From assembly GCA_903919145.1 (NCBI GenBank), contig CAIXGW010000033.1, forward strand, positions 33,154 through 97,153: a stretch of 64,000 nucleotides of DNA. The letters run 5' to 3'. The DNA is from an uncultured Myxococcales bacterium (GTDB lineage: Bacteria > Myxococcota_A > UBA9042). Below the pieces are notes generated by a model. The model worked only from the letters and a program-made list of their open reading frames with translations. It was not told where the DNA came from and did not search any database. The position numbers were made by a program, and so were the translations under genes. Shown here piece after piece: positions 54,648 through 64,000 of the stretch (the stretch's first letter is position 1; every line of letters starts with the position of its first letter).

Positions 54648-55334
54648 ATGCGCCGCAGCGACATTGAAGAGTTGGAGTATTTGTTAGACCAGGAGCCGCG
54701 AGAGGCGGTGGCGCTGGCCAAGAAGCTGGTCGCAGAGACGCCCGCCGACGCCGATGCCTGGGGCTGGCTGGCCGATGCCCACGTCGAAGCCGGCGACTAT
54801 GAAGCTGCACTCAAAGCCTTGGCCGAGTACCTGCGCCGCGACCCGGACTGGATGGAGGCCTACACCCTGCGCTCTGGCCTGCTAACCGAGATGGGCCGCT
54901 TTGATGCCGCCGGGGTCGAGCTGGAGGTAGCGAGGCAGATCGACGCTACCGACACCCGCTTGCTGCGCGCAGAGGGCTTCTGGCACGAGCTGCAGGGCCG
55001 GCTGGAGCAGGCCGATGAGCTGTACGCCAAGGCCAGCGGGGTCGATGGCTTGCTGCCACCGCCGCGCTTTGACCGGGACAAGGCGGCGACGGCGATCCGC
55101 GCCGTGCTCAAGCAGGTAGCCAAGGAAGGCCTCAAGCTGCAGGCGGTGATCGAAGAGATGCCCAAGGAGGGGTCCAAGGACCGCAAGCTGAGTCGGCAGC
55201 TGGAGTTGCGCGACGCCGGTACGCTGGTCGTCTATCTGCGCAACCTGGAGCGCGAGCTGACCACGGACGCCGAAATCGACGATCTGGCTGAATTATTTGA
55301 GGATCGCCTGGCAGAGCTGGTCGAGGCGAACTGA
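54648..55334 (+). CDS. TPR protein resembling a zincin without its HExxH motif
   Basis: 228 residues from the ATG at 54648; ribosome binding site weak (GGGGTCGAG). The N-terminal half consists of TPR-type helices (ADAWGWLADAHVEAGDYEAA, LKALAEYLRRDPDWMEAY). The C-terminal half contains TLVVYLRNLERELTTDAEID followed by DLAELFEDRLAEL. Minimal zincins of the MMP1/Zincin_1 family often carry a YxRNLER-like block followed by a helix with HExxH; here the helix has no His pair. I infer a catalytically inactive relative, with moderate confidence. Cytoplasmic, partner unknown. Confidence 0.75.
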   Translation: MRRSDIEELEYLLDQEPREAVALAKKLVAETPADADAWGWLADAHVEAGDYEAALKALAEYLRRDPDWMEAYTLRSGLLTEMGRFDAAGVELEVARQIDATDTRLLRAEGFWHELQGRLEQADELYAKASGVDGLLPPPRFDRDKAATAIRAVLKQVAKEGLKLQAVIEEMPKEGSKDRKLSRQLELRDAGTLVVYLRNLERELTTDAEIDDLAELFEDRLAELVEAN

Positions 55335-55412
55335 CCGATACGAACGGGTTGGGGCGAGCGGGTCGGGGCAACCAAGGGCGGCAGAGCGCTCAGATCCTGT
55401 GAAGAAGCTCGA

Positions 55413-55487
55413 GATGTGAAAGGGCTCTGCTCGACAACATTGGCGTTTTCGACCATCCAGCGCGCTGATCTGCCGGGCTTTCACATC
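55413..55487. repeat. Inverted repeat between convergent genes
   Basis: GATGTGAAAG (55413-55422) and its exact reverse complement CTTTCACATC (55478-55487) flank 55 bp in the space between the TPR gene and the thiolase gene. The right arm ends 3 bp before the thiolase stop. No T-tract follows on either strand, so its role, if any, is open. Confidence 0.4.
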
Positions 55488-55490
55488 CTC

Positions 55491-56705
55491 TCAGACCGCT
55501 TCAAACGCCGTGGCTACGCCCTGCCCGACCCCCACGCACAGGGTGGCGATGCCGCGGCGCAGCTGATGGTGCTGCAGCGCGTGGACCAGGTGGCCGGCGA
55601 TGCGCGCGCCGGAGGCGCCCAGGGGATGGCCAAAGGCAATGGCGCCGCCGTCTGGATTGACGATCGCCGGATCGACTGGCAATTGCCCCAGCACGGCAAG
55701 CACTTGGGCTGCAAAGGCTTCATTGAGTTCCAGCCACTCCAGCTGGTCTGCCTGCCAGCCGGCTCGCTCCAAGCAGCGCTGCACCGCCGCGACCGGGCCC
55801 AGGCCCATCATCCGCGGATCGACGCCGACCTGGGCGGTCGCCGCCACCCGGGCCAGCGGGGTCCAGCCGTGGGCGGCCAGGGCCTCTTCTGAGCAGAGCA
55901 GCAGCGCGGCGGCGCCATCGTTCAGAGAAGACGAGTTGCCCGCCGTCACAGTCCCGGGCTGCCGAAAGGCCGGCTTGAGCCGAGCAAGGGCCTCTGGCGT
56001 GCAGTCGGCGCGCGGCTGCTCGTCGCGATCAACCGACACCACCGCGCGGCCTGAGGGGGCCTGGACGGCCAGCAGCTCGCGGTCCAACCGGCCCTGGCGC
56101 TGGGCTTCCAAAGCCAGGCGATGCGAGCGCACGGCCCAAAGGTCCTGCGCCTCTCTGGAGATCTGAAAGGCGCTGGCCAGGTTCTCTGCGGTCTCGCCCA
56201 TCTGCTCCAGCGGAAACAGCGCCTGCAGCTTGGGGTTGGGAAAGCGCCAACCCAGCGCCGTGTCATACATCACGTTGTTGCCGCGCGGCGGCTCGGTGTG
56301 GGGCTTGGGGACGGACCACGGCGCCCGCGACATCGACTCGACGCCGCCGGCCAGCACGACCTGCGCCTCGCCAAGCGCGATCATCCGGTAGGCGCCGTTG
56401 ATGGCGTCCAGGCCCGAAGCGCACAGCCGATTGACCGTGATGGCCGGGCAAGAGGCGGGCAGGCCGGCCAGCAAGGTCGCCATTCGGGCTACATTGCGGT
56501 TGTCTTCGCCGGCCTGGTTGGCGCAGCCCAGCACTACCTCGTCGACCACCTGGGGGTCCACGGCATTGCGCTGCAGCAGGCCGCGCAGCACTTCGGCGGC
56601 CAGATCGTCTGGGCGAACAGCGGCCAGCGCGCCGCCAAACCGGCCTACGGCAGTGCGACACGCATCCACGACAAACACCGGTCGGCCAATGCTGACACCG
56701 CTCAT
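55491..56705 (-). CDS. Thiolase (acetyl-CoA C-acyltransferase)
   Basis: Thiolytic cleavage of 3-ketoacyl-CoA, as in fatty-acid or aromatic breakdown, or the reverse condensation. The 404 residues have catalytic Cys95 in VNRLCASGLDAI, the NEAF motif, the His motif GGAIAFGHPLGASGAR and the second Cys (390) in LCVGVGQGVA, where most thiolases have CIGGGQG. The ACANQAGEDNRNVA-like stretch (CANQAGEDNRNVARMA) favours the PcaF/FadA-type degradative group. It overlaps the upstream gene by 4 bp (ATGA, 56702-56705). Confidence 0.92.
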   Translation of the reverse strand: MSGVSIGRPVFVVDACRTAVGRFGGALAAVRPDDLAAEVLRGLLQRNAVDPQVVDEVVLGCANQAGEDNRNVARMATLLAGLPASCPAITVNRLCASGLDAINGAYRMIALGEAQVVLAGGVESMSRAPWSVPKPHTEPPRGNNVMYDTALGWRFPNPKLQALFPLEQMGETAENLASAFQISREAQDLWAVRSHRLALEAQRQGRLDRELLAVQAPSGRAVVSVDRDEQPRADCTPEALARLKPAFRQPGTVTAGNSSSLNDGAAALLLCSEEALAAHGWTPLARVAATAQVGVDPRMMGLGPVAAVQRCLERAGWQADQLEWLELNEAFAAQVLAVLGQLPVDPAIVNPDGGAIAFGHPLGASGARIAGHLVHALQHHQLRRGIATLCVGVGQGVATAFEAV

Positions 56706-57850
56706 GCGGCCCCCTTGGTCCCCGCCATCGCCACCAGGGCAGCCAGGGGAGCCTGCTTTTCTGCGGCCGCCGCAATCAGCCCGATCTGCGGCCAGTCGCG
56801 GTCGCCCAGGCGCAGGGCGCGAGCGCAGGCCAGGGCCTGCAGGGCTTGACCGCGCTTTTGGGTAGAAGCCAGCAGCCAGGCGTTGATCTCCAGGCGAGCC
56901 GCCAGCTTCTCCAGGCCAATGGCCGTCAGCGAAGCCTGCCAGTGGCGGTGGCGCAGGGCCCGCACGGCCTCGGTAGCGGCCTGGGGGTCGTCTGCCTCTA
57001 CGGGCTGCGCGCGCACGGCATCGTGCAGCGCCTTGAGCTCCTGGCGGTCCAAGTTGAACCAGCCAGAGAAGCAGGGCTCGCTGGCCAGCACCGCCGAGGC
57101 GTCCAGGTGGGCGTCCAGGCTGGCTTCGTCTTCGGGATCCAGGGCGAGCTCGATCTCTGGCACGGGCTCGGCATGGGCCAGCGCGCGGCGCACCTCGGCC
57201 ATGTCGCCTTCAAAGCCAAGGCCCTTGGCGTCGCGGATGTCCAGCGCCCAGCGCAGCCGACCGGCGGCAAAGTCCTCTTGCACCGGGCAGGTGAAGCCAG
57301 GAATGCTGGCGTGCAGCCGGCCGATCAGCTCTTTTTGCTGGGTGCGAGAGGTGTTGGGGACATAGTAGGCGCTGAGCAGGCCGTCGCGATCGCTCAGCAT
57401 CGCCATGATGCAGCTGGCGCCTTCGCCCTGGGTCCAGCCGCCCAAGAAGATCAGCTGGCCCCCGGCGCCGTCAATCGAACTGGCAAAGCTGGGCAGCGGT
57501 GCCGGCCGGGCGCTGAGATCCACTGGCGCGCGGGCTTGGCTGCGGTCAGGGACTGAGAGGCCCTTCTGCTTCCACTTGAACAGGACCTTCTTGGCCAGCT
57601 TGACCACCGTCTTGTCGGCAGCGTGCTCGGCCAGCAGCGCCATCAGCGCCAGCTCGGTCTGGGCCTCGGCCTGCAGCAGCAGGGCGTGCTCGATGTCCGG
57701 CCCCAGACCGCGCAGCGCGGCTTGGGTGGCCGGCAGATTGCGGCCCAGTAGCGCCATGGCGCGGGCGACTTCAGGGGCGCGCTGCGATGGCGCCTGGCCG
57801 GTGCGCAGCCAGCTGAGCGCGATTTCTGGCGAATTGGCGGTAGCGGCCAT
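56702..57850 (-). CDS. Hypothetical protein in the gltX-thiolase operon
   Basis: 382 residues from the ATG at 57850; AAGGAGG immediately upstream and only one base after the gltX stop make this start firm over an upstream frame. No signal peptide or membrane helix. The N-terminal ~110 residues are helical; the middle contains QLIFLGGWTQGEGASCIMAM and a strongly acidic helix (EIELALDPEDEASLDAHLDA). I do not recognise the family. Coupled on both sides (gltX before, thiolase after). Confidence 0.82.
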   Translation of the reverse strand: MAATANSPEIALSWLRTGQAPSQRAPEVARAMALLGRNLPATQAALRGLGPDIEHALLLQAEAQTELALMALLAEHAADKTVVKLAKKVLFKWKQKGLSVPDRSQARAPVDLSARPAPLPSFASSIDGAGGQLIFLGGWTQGEGASCIMAMLSDRDGLLSAYYVPNTSRTQQKELIGRLHASIPGFTCPVQEDFAAGRLRWALDIRDAKGLGFEGDMAEVRRALAHAEPVPEIELALDPEDEASLDAHLDASAVLASEPCFSGWFNLDRQELKALHDAVRAQPVEADDPQAATEAVRALRHRHWQASLTAIGLEKLAARLEINAWLLASTQKRGQALQALACARALRLGDRDWPQIGLIAAAAEKQAPLAALVAMAGTKGAA

Positions 57851-57851
57851 G

Positions 57852-59483
<1,632 letters not shown>

Positions 59484-59547
59484 GGGTTTTCCTCGCAAAT
59501 CCTAGGGCCGTGCGGCGCGGCGATCGCGCTGAAAGGCAGAGAGTGGG

Positions 59548-60213
59548 TCAGAGAAGGTCGTCGGCGCGCGGGTCGGCCAGTGCGTCCGCCAACAGAGCGC
59601 GAACAGCTTGCTGGGCTGGGCCATCCATCGGCGCCGCTGCGGGCTGAGCCACCGCCTGGCCGATCTGGGCCACCGCGACCGCCAAGTCGCTGTTGAGAAC
59701 CGCGTGCCACGGGGCCGTTGAGGCCAGCAGTTCCTGCAGTTCCATGCGCGCAGTGCGTAGTCGGCGGCGCAGGGTCGCTTCGGTCTCGCTGCCGCGGCCG
59801 GTCAGACGCTGGACCAGTACCGACCAGGACGGCGGCATGACAAACACCAGCACGGCCTGCGCTGGGTACTGGTGCCACAGACTCAGCGCCCCAACAATAT
59901 CGATATCAAAGACAGCCACTTGGCCAGGGCCACTCAGGCGCGCAATCTCTTGGCGAGAGGTGCCGTACAGATTGCCGTGGACCTCGGCCCACTCAGCAAA
60001 GCCGTCTTGATCGCGCAAGGCTTCAAATTGCGGGCGGGTCACAAACCAGTAGTCCTCGCCGCTGCGCTCGCTCAAGCGCATGGGGCGGGTGGTATGGCTG
60101 ACAGAAAACGCCCGGCGCGACGGGTCCTGGGCGATAAAGCCGCGGGCCAGGGTGGTCTTGCCGACGCCAGCTGGGCCCACAAGAATCAGTAATTTTCCGG
60201 GGATGCCGATCAT
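59548..60213 (-). CDS. gmk: Guanylate kinase
   Basis: Phosphorylates GMP to GDP. The 221 residues include the P-loop LVGPAGVGKTTL (11-22), SVSHTTRPMRLSERSGEDYW for GMP binding, and AEVHGNLYGTSRQEI. The P-loop Ser of GPSGAGKS is Ala-type here and the second half (TGRGSETEATLRRRL) keeps the LID Arg. Divergence from standard Gmk is moderate, so a second paralogue elsewhere is possible. The ATG overlaps the upstream stop by 4 bp. Confidence 0.9.
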   Translation of the reverse strand: MIGIPGKLLILVGPAGVGKTTLARGFIAQDPSRRAFSVSHTTRPMRLSERSGEDYWFVTRPQFEALRDQDGFAEWAEVHGNLYGTSRQEIARLSGPGQVAVFDIDIVGALSLWHQYPAQAVLVFVMPPSWSVLVQRLTGRGSETEATLRRRLRTARMELQELLASTAPWHAVLNSDLAVAVAQIGQAVAQPAAAPMDGPAQQAVRALLADALADPRADDLL

Positions 60214-61304
60214 TTGGCCGGCGCCTCGCCTGCAGCGGCCGGGGCAGCTGCCGGGGCGTGGTCGTGGCCGGCGTGGGGATCGGCAGCGGCCTGCGGCGCG
60301 GCTCCGGCGCCGTCGGCTTCGCCGAGCAGGGCTGGCGGAAGGGCTGGGGGCAGCGGTAGCTTGGCCGCCACCATCGCCTCGCGGACGGACTCTTCGACTT
60401 GGGCCAGGCTCTCTGCTTTGCGGCCGTTGACAAAGAAGGTCGGCGTGCCGTCCACCCCGGCGTCATTGCCGATCTTTTCATCGGCGGCGACCGCGGCAGC
60501 GGCCTGGGGAAGGGCCATGTCGACTTCCAACCTCTTGATGTCTAGGCCAGCTTGCACAGCCAAGTTCTTGACGCCTGCCCAGTCCAGGGTCGTCTCGGCG
60601 GCAAACAGCAAGTCGTGCAGGGGCCAGAACTTGCCCTGCTGGTGGGCGGCCCAGGCAGCGCGGGCGGCGCCTTCGGCGTTGGGATGCGCGTGGCGCAGCG
60701 GAAAGAACTTGTAATACAGCTGGACATTGTAGTGGGTAGCGAGCTGCTGCAGCGGCTTGGCGACGCGCCGGCAAAAAGGGCACTCAAAGTCGCTGAACTC
60801 GACAATGACCACTTTGGCCTCGGCAGGCCCCTTGCTGGGCGAACCAACCACCGGGATGTCGACCACCGTGTTCAGCCGCTCGATTTCGCGCAATAGGGCC
60901 GCCACAGCCTGCTTCTTGTTGACGCCGCTGCGCAAAGCCTCTACCAGCTTGGCGGCCAGCTTGGGGGCCATGGGGCAGTCGCCAGCGCGCAGGGCATCCA
61001 AGAAGCTGCGGGTCTTGCCACAGGGATCGAACTGCTCGGTCAGCACGTCGAGAAGAACTTTCTTCTCATCGGTATCCAGGTCCTTGGCATCGACGCTGGC
61101 GGGCAGCTCGGGCTGTTTGGTGCCCCCTGGCGCCGCTGCCGCGGTCGCTGCCTCAGGAGCGCCCTGAGCTGGAACTGCTTCGGCGCCTGCCGCCGGCGGT
61201 GCCTCCTGGCCCACGGTCTTGGCCGGGTCGACGTGCTTGCAGCCCAAAGGGGCCAGCAGCAACGCTGCAACCATGCTCCAACGGCCCATTTCTGCTAGCA
61301 TCAT
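60210..61304 (-). CDS. DsbA-family thioredoxin-fold lipoprotein
   Basis: Periplasmic thiol-disulfide protein, 364 residues. A lipobox LLAPLGC lipidates Cys22; an Ala/Pro-rich linker leads to a helical segment and the DsbA-like domain with VVIVEFSDFECPFCRR (redox CPFC, Cys175/Cys178) and cis-Pro GVDGTPTFFVNGRKAE. An additional Cys pair (Cys95, Cys110) lies before the domain. The C-terminus ends in a His/Ala-rich tail (DPHAGHDHAPA). AGGAGAG precedes the ATG at 61304; a longer frame to 62102 is unrelated and overlaps folK on the other strand. Confidence 0.9.
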   Translation of the reverse strand: MMLAEMGRWSMVAALLLAPLGCKHVDPAKTVGQEAPPAAGAEAVPAQGAPEAATAAAAPGGTKQPELPASVDAKDLDTDEKKVLLDVLTEQFDPCGKTRSFLDALRAGDCPMAPKLAAKLVEALRSGVNKKQAVAALLREIERLNTVVDIPVVGSPSKGPAEAKVVIVEFSDFECPFCRRVAKPLQQLATHYNVQLYYKFFPLRHAHPNAEGAARAAWAAHQQGKFWPLHDLLFAAETTLDWAGVKNLAVQAGLDIKRLEVDMALPQAAAAVAADEKIGNDAGVDGTPTFFVNGRKAESLAQVEESVREAMVAAKLPLPPALPPALLGEADGAGAAPQAAADPHAGHDHAPAAAPAAAGEAPAK

Positions 61305-61538
61305 CTGCTCTCCTGTGGTCGGCGGGCGCCGCTTTGCCAGCTGTCCGCACAGCTGCGGCCAGCGAGATCGACCGCATAGCTGCGGCAAGAGGCGGGCTGC
61401 GGGGGGGTCCCAAGGATCGGAGTGCGCCCGCAGCCGCGACGGGATAGCATGCTGGCCTGAGCGGGCAGATTCAAGCGCCCCGGCGCGGGTCGCAGTGGCC
61501 CTGGCTGAGGGTGGCGGTGCGGCGGCGGCGAGGAAGCG

Positions 61539-61994
61539 ATGAAGAGGCGGTGGATCGTCGCGCTGGGCAGCAACTTGGCCGGCGGCGAGGCGGCAGTGAG
61601 CCAGGGTTGGCGCGCGGCGGTGGCGTTGTTGCCGCTGCAAAGGGCGCAATTGAGCCGCGTCCACCTCACCGATCCGGCCGAGGCTGCGGTGGGCCCCACG
61701 TTTGCCAATGCGGTCGGCGTCGGCTGGAGCGAGACCGAGCCCTTGCAGGGTCTGGCCGTGCTGCAGCGCATAGAGAGCGCCTTTGGCCGTGATCGCCACG
61801 CAGAGGGATTTCACGGTGCCCGCCCCTTGGATCTCGACGTGATCGATGTCGATGGGCTGATCGTCTGCCACCCACTGCTGACCTTGCCCCATCCGCGCTG
61901 GGCACAGCGGCCCTTTGTGGTCGAGCCACTGGCCGAGGTCTGCCCCGAATTCTTGGCGGCCGCCGGAGAAAATCCGACCAACCCAGCCGGCTGA
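61539..61994 (+). CDS. folK: HPPK, 2-amino-4-hydroxy-6-hydroxymethyldihydropteridine pyrophosphokinase
   Basis: Transfers pyrophosphate to hydroxymethyl-dihydropterin in folate synthesis. The 151 residues show VALGSNLAGGEAAV at the start, FANAVGVGWSETEPLQGLAV, and the family signature GARPLDLDVIDVDG followed by LPHPRWAQRPFVVEPLAEV. GAGGAAGCG precedes the ATG. Divergent from the DsbA-like lipoprotein. Length is normal for the family. Confidence 0.92.
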   Translation: MKRRWIVALGSNLAGGEAAVSQGWRAAVALLPLQRAQLSRVHLTDPAEAAVGPTFANAVGVGWSETEPLQGLAVLQRIESAFGRDRHAEGFHGARPLDLDVIDVDGLIVCHPLLTLPHPRWAQRPFVVEPLAEVCPEFLAAAGENPTNPAG

Positions 61995-62137
61995 TCCCGT
62001 TGGCATTTTGGGCGAGCCAAGGCCAAGCGCAGCGGTCACCCAGGTTGCGTTTGCCTGGGACCTGGGGCAATTTGCCGGGTCCGCTCGCCGCGGGTGAGGC
62101 AAACGGTCAGGTCCGCCAAGGCGAAAAGAGGTCAGAC

Positions 62138-62842
62138 GTGCGCCGCATCTCCGTTGTTGTCCCCCTAGCTTGCTGGGCCGTGGTGGGGCTGGCTTGCCGC
62201 CACGAGCCGCCAGCGCCGTCGCCGTGGGTGGCCGCGGGCCAGGCGCCGGCCCCGCTGCTGCTGGCGCAGACCCCGCTTGGCGACGGGCCGGCCATTGAGC
62301 AAATCATCGATTCGTTTGGCCTTCTGGGTGCAGGCGAAGAGGGTCTGGGCTTGCTGCTGAGCACGGCCAGCCAGCTGCCGCGGGCGCGTCTGCAAAACGA
62401 CGATGGCGCTAGGCGCTGGATTGCCTTGGGCGTCTATCGAGCCGTGCGGTCGGCCGGCTTTGCTGAGCGCTTTGACAGCGTGCGCACCCTGGTCGACAAC
62501 CTGCACGCCGCGGCGCCAGAGTCGGCGGAGGCCATCTTCTGCCGGGCGCTGCTGCGGTTGGCCCTGCTGCAGGACCGCGACGGCAAGCTGGTAGCTACGG
62601 GCATTGACCGTTCGATCATCGCCGACCTGGCCCGCGACCTGCGGCAATTGACCAGCGCCCATCCTGCTTGGGATGGCCCTGCCGAATATGACCGCCGGCG
62701 CCTGCAGCGCGACCAGCAGCGGGTCGAGGCGTTGCTGGCCAGCCTTGCCGCCGATGCCACCGCAGCGGCTGCCCTGCCCCAGGCCGTCACGGCTGCCACT
62801 GCCCCCTTGGCCGCCAGCGCCACCGCCGCAACCGCTCCGTGA
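62138..62842 (+). CDS. Hypothetical lipoprotein
   Basis: 234 residues from a GTG at 62138, preceded by AGAGGTC. The signal sequence ISVVVPLACWAVVGLAC forms a lipobox VGLAC with lipidated Cys near residue 20. The mature part is helical, Ala/Leu/Arg-rich, and ends in an Ala/Thr tail; no family was recognised. An upstream ATG at 62000 would place the lipobox far inside the protein and was rejected. Its TGA overlaps the GTG of the next gene, so the two are coupled. Confidence 0.78.
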   Translation: MRRISVVVPLACWAVVGLACRHEPPAPSPWVAAGQAPAPLLLAQTPLGDGPAIEQIIDSFGLLGAGEEGLGLLLSTASQLPRARLQNDDGARRWIALGVYRAVRSAGFAERFDSVRTLVDNLHAAAPESAEAIFCRALLRLALLQDRDGKLVATGIDRSIIADLARDLRQLTSAHPAWDGPAEYDRRRLQRDQQRVEALLASLAADATAAAALPQAVTAATAPLAASATAATAP

Positions 62843-63804
62843 AAGCCGGGCGCGCGCTGGCCATTGCCGCTTTCTTGGCCCTGGTGGTGATTCTGGGCGC
62901 CGGCTTGGTCGCCGACGTCGGGCGACTGCAGACCGCTGCCCTGACGTATCCATGGTGGCGCTTCGCCGCGGCATGCGCTCTGGTCCTGGGTAACTATGCC
63001 CTGCGCACGCTGCGCTTCCGCTACTACCTCAAGGCTTTGAACATTGCCGTGTCGCTTGGCGAGGCAGCGCTGGTCTTTGTCGCAGGCTTTCTGTTCACGG
63101 TTACACCAGGAAAGATGGGCGAGGTGGTCAAGGGTTGGCTGCTGCAGCAGCGCCGCGGCGCCTCTGTGGCCGACGTGGCCACGGCGGTGATCGCAGAGCG
63201 TTTCACCGACGTGGTGGGCCTGCTGGCGATCGCCGCGGTCGGCGTGGCCCACTATGGCGCCCACCGCGGGCTGTTCTGGTCGGTGGTCGCGCTGTGCGCG
63301 GCGTTCTTGGTGGCCGTGCTGCACCCGCGGGCCGTGCCGCAGGGCCTGAGCTGGGCCCAGCAGCGCTGGTCCAGCCGGTTGCCACCGCGGGCCGCCGCGG
63401 CCTTGCAAGGGGCAGTGCGGATCCACGCTGTGTTGCGGGCTCTGTGCAGCCCGCGGCGCCTGGCGGTGGGCGTGGGTCTGGCGGCGACAGCTTGGCTGCT
63501 GGAGGCCGTGGCGTTCCGCCTGCTGCTGGACGGCCTGGGCGCCGGCGGCGGCTTGGGCTCAGCGGTGGTGATCTATGCGATGGCCACCCTTTTTGGCGCC
63601 GTCTCGATGCTGCCAGGCGGCGTTGGCTCCACCGAGGCCGTGATGGTGGCGCTGTGTCTGGCCCCCGGGCTGGGCCTGGGGCTGGACCTGCCGCAGGCGA
63701 CCTTTGCCACGTTGCTGATTCGCTTTGCCACGCTGTGGTTTGGCGTGCTGCTGGGCGCCGCCTGCTTCCTTCCGGCCAAACGCCCGGTCGCCGCGGCGGG
63801 CTGA
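62839..63804 (+). CDS. YbhN/UPF0104-type flippase-like membrane protein
   Basis: Inner-membrane protein of the lysylphosphatidylglycerol-synthase transmembrane family, 321 residues with about eight helices. The GFLFTVTPGKMGEVVKGWLL motif and the later SMLPGGVGSTEAVMVALCL are the two conserved blocks of this family, whose members are implicated in lipid flipping or regulation. No catalytic synthase domain is attached. GTG start in a GTGA overlap with the lipoprotein gene. Confidence 0.88.
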   Translation: MKAGRALAIAAFLALVVILGAGLVADVGRLQTAALTYPWWRFAAACALVLGNYALRTLRFRYYLKALNIAVSLGEAALVFVAGFLFTVTPGKMGEVVKGWLLQQRRGASVADVATAVIAERFTDVVGLLAIAAVGVAHYGAHRGLFWSVVALCAAFLVAVLHPRAVPQGLSWAQQRWSSRLPPRAAAALQGAVRIHAVLRALCSPRRLAVGVGLAATAWLLEAVAFRLLLDGLGAGGGLGSAVVIYAMATLFGAVSMLPGGVGSTEAVMVALCLAPGLGLGLDLPQATFATLLIRFATLWFGVLLGAACFLPAKRPVAAAG

Positions 63805-63825
63805 TCGGCAGCTACTGCCGTGCGT

Positions 63826-64000
63826 CTAGGAGCCTGTCGGAGTAATGCCGTCGCCTACGGATAACTCCTTAAAACTATTGAATCAGCCGCAGCATCCGAC
63901 AGGGTCCTAGGGCGATCGTCTTGCGAGCGCCCAGGCGGGCGAAATATTGGAATTCACTTCCAATATTTCTTGCCCGACTGAAAAAAACGCAAAATGGCAC
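63826..64000 (-). repeat. MITE-like dispersed repeat, second copy, cut by the window edge
   Basis: The reverse complement of 63821-64000 aligns with 31211-31390: both share GCCATTTTG, CAGTCGGGCAAGA, ATAGTTTT and a final CTCCTAG. The outer end is CTAGGAGCCTGTCGGA (63826-63841); an inner copy TCCGACAGGGTCCTAG (63895-63910) pairs with it at 15 of 16 positions, so an 85-bp sub-element is also delimited. The block is more AT-rich than the neighbouring genes. The other end should lie roughly 35 bp beyond the window. Confidence 0.6.
63941..63969. repeat. Perfect AT-rich palindrome within the second repeat copy
   Basis: GAAATATTGGAA and TTCCAATATTTC are exact 12-bp reverse complements around TTCAC, flanked by GGGC and GCCC. 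The other copy (31249-31275) has only a broken version. It can form a stable hairpin or a protein-binding site. Confidence 0.65.

Overview
The window is a GC-rich, gene-dense chromosomal segment from a Gram-negative bacterium. Its outer-membrane and lipoprotein genes (lnt, Mce-type transport, beta-barrels, many lipoboxes) show the envelope type. A zinc-ribbon Ser/Thr kinase, a TPR-PEGA protein and secreted proteins built from Cys-rich CSDGxDNDxDGxxDC repeats point to the Myxococcota/Bradymonadota (former Deltaproteobacteria) side of the tree. No rRNA, tRNA, CRISPR array, phage or complete insertion sequence was seen.

Layout. 1-6317 (minus): envelope and RNA-modification operon lnt - rluB-like pseudouridine synthase - wecB - hypothetical - ABC ATPase (cut by the window edge), head-to-head with an atypical response regulator (6316-6969, plus). 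7140-27632 (minus): a fused str/S10/spc/alpha ribosomal supercluster, rpsL-rpsG-fusA-rpsJ-rplD-rplW-rplB-rpsS-rplV-rpsC-rplP-rpmC-rpsQ-rplN-rplX-rplE-rpsN-rpsH-rplF-rplR-rpsE-rplO-secY-adk-infA-rpmJ-rpsM-rpsK-rpsD-rpoA-rplQ. It lacks tuf, rplC, rpmD and map at their usual places and has unusually long spacers, some with recognisable sigma70 promoters. 28367-30344 (minus): Mce-domain protein and its ATPase without a permease. 30616-34130 (plus): a VOC epimerase, two cyclic-nucleotide-binding proteins and a tRNA-dihydrouridine synthase. 34127-44975: FmdB protein, Ser/Thr kinase, TPR-PEGA protein, M43-like metalloprotease lipoprotein, small OM protein, pyrE, ArsA-like ATPase, large YfhO-like membrane protein and a small Cys-rich ORF.

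45068-54161 (all minus) is the most unusual stretch: ExbB, two ExbD proteins, a secreted SNase-like nuclease, a nine-repeat Cys/Asp-rich lipoprotein, a beta-barrel carrying the same repeats, and ComEC. Read together these could form an energised outer-membrane system for extracellular DNA or for surface motility; this is inference from gene order. 54648-63804: a TPR protein that looks like a zincin without its active site, an operon dsbA-like lipoprotein - gmk - gltX - hypothetical - thiolase (minus), and folK, a lipoprotein and a YbhN-like membrane protein (plus).

A dispersed MITE-like repeat of about 208 bp was found by eye: one complete copy at 31178-31385, a diverged inverted copy running off the right edge (63826-64000), and a possible minimal fold-back of its ends at 29569-29602. 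All functional calls rest on motif recognition and gene order only; no database search was possible.
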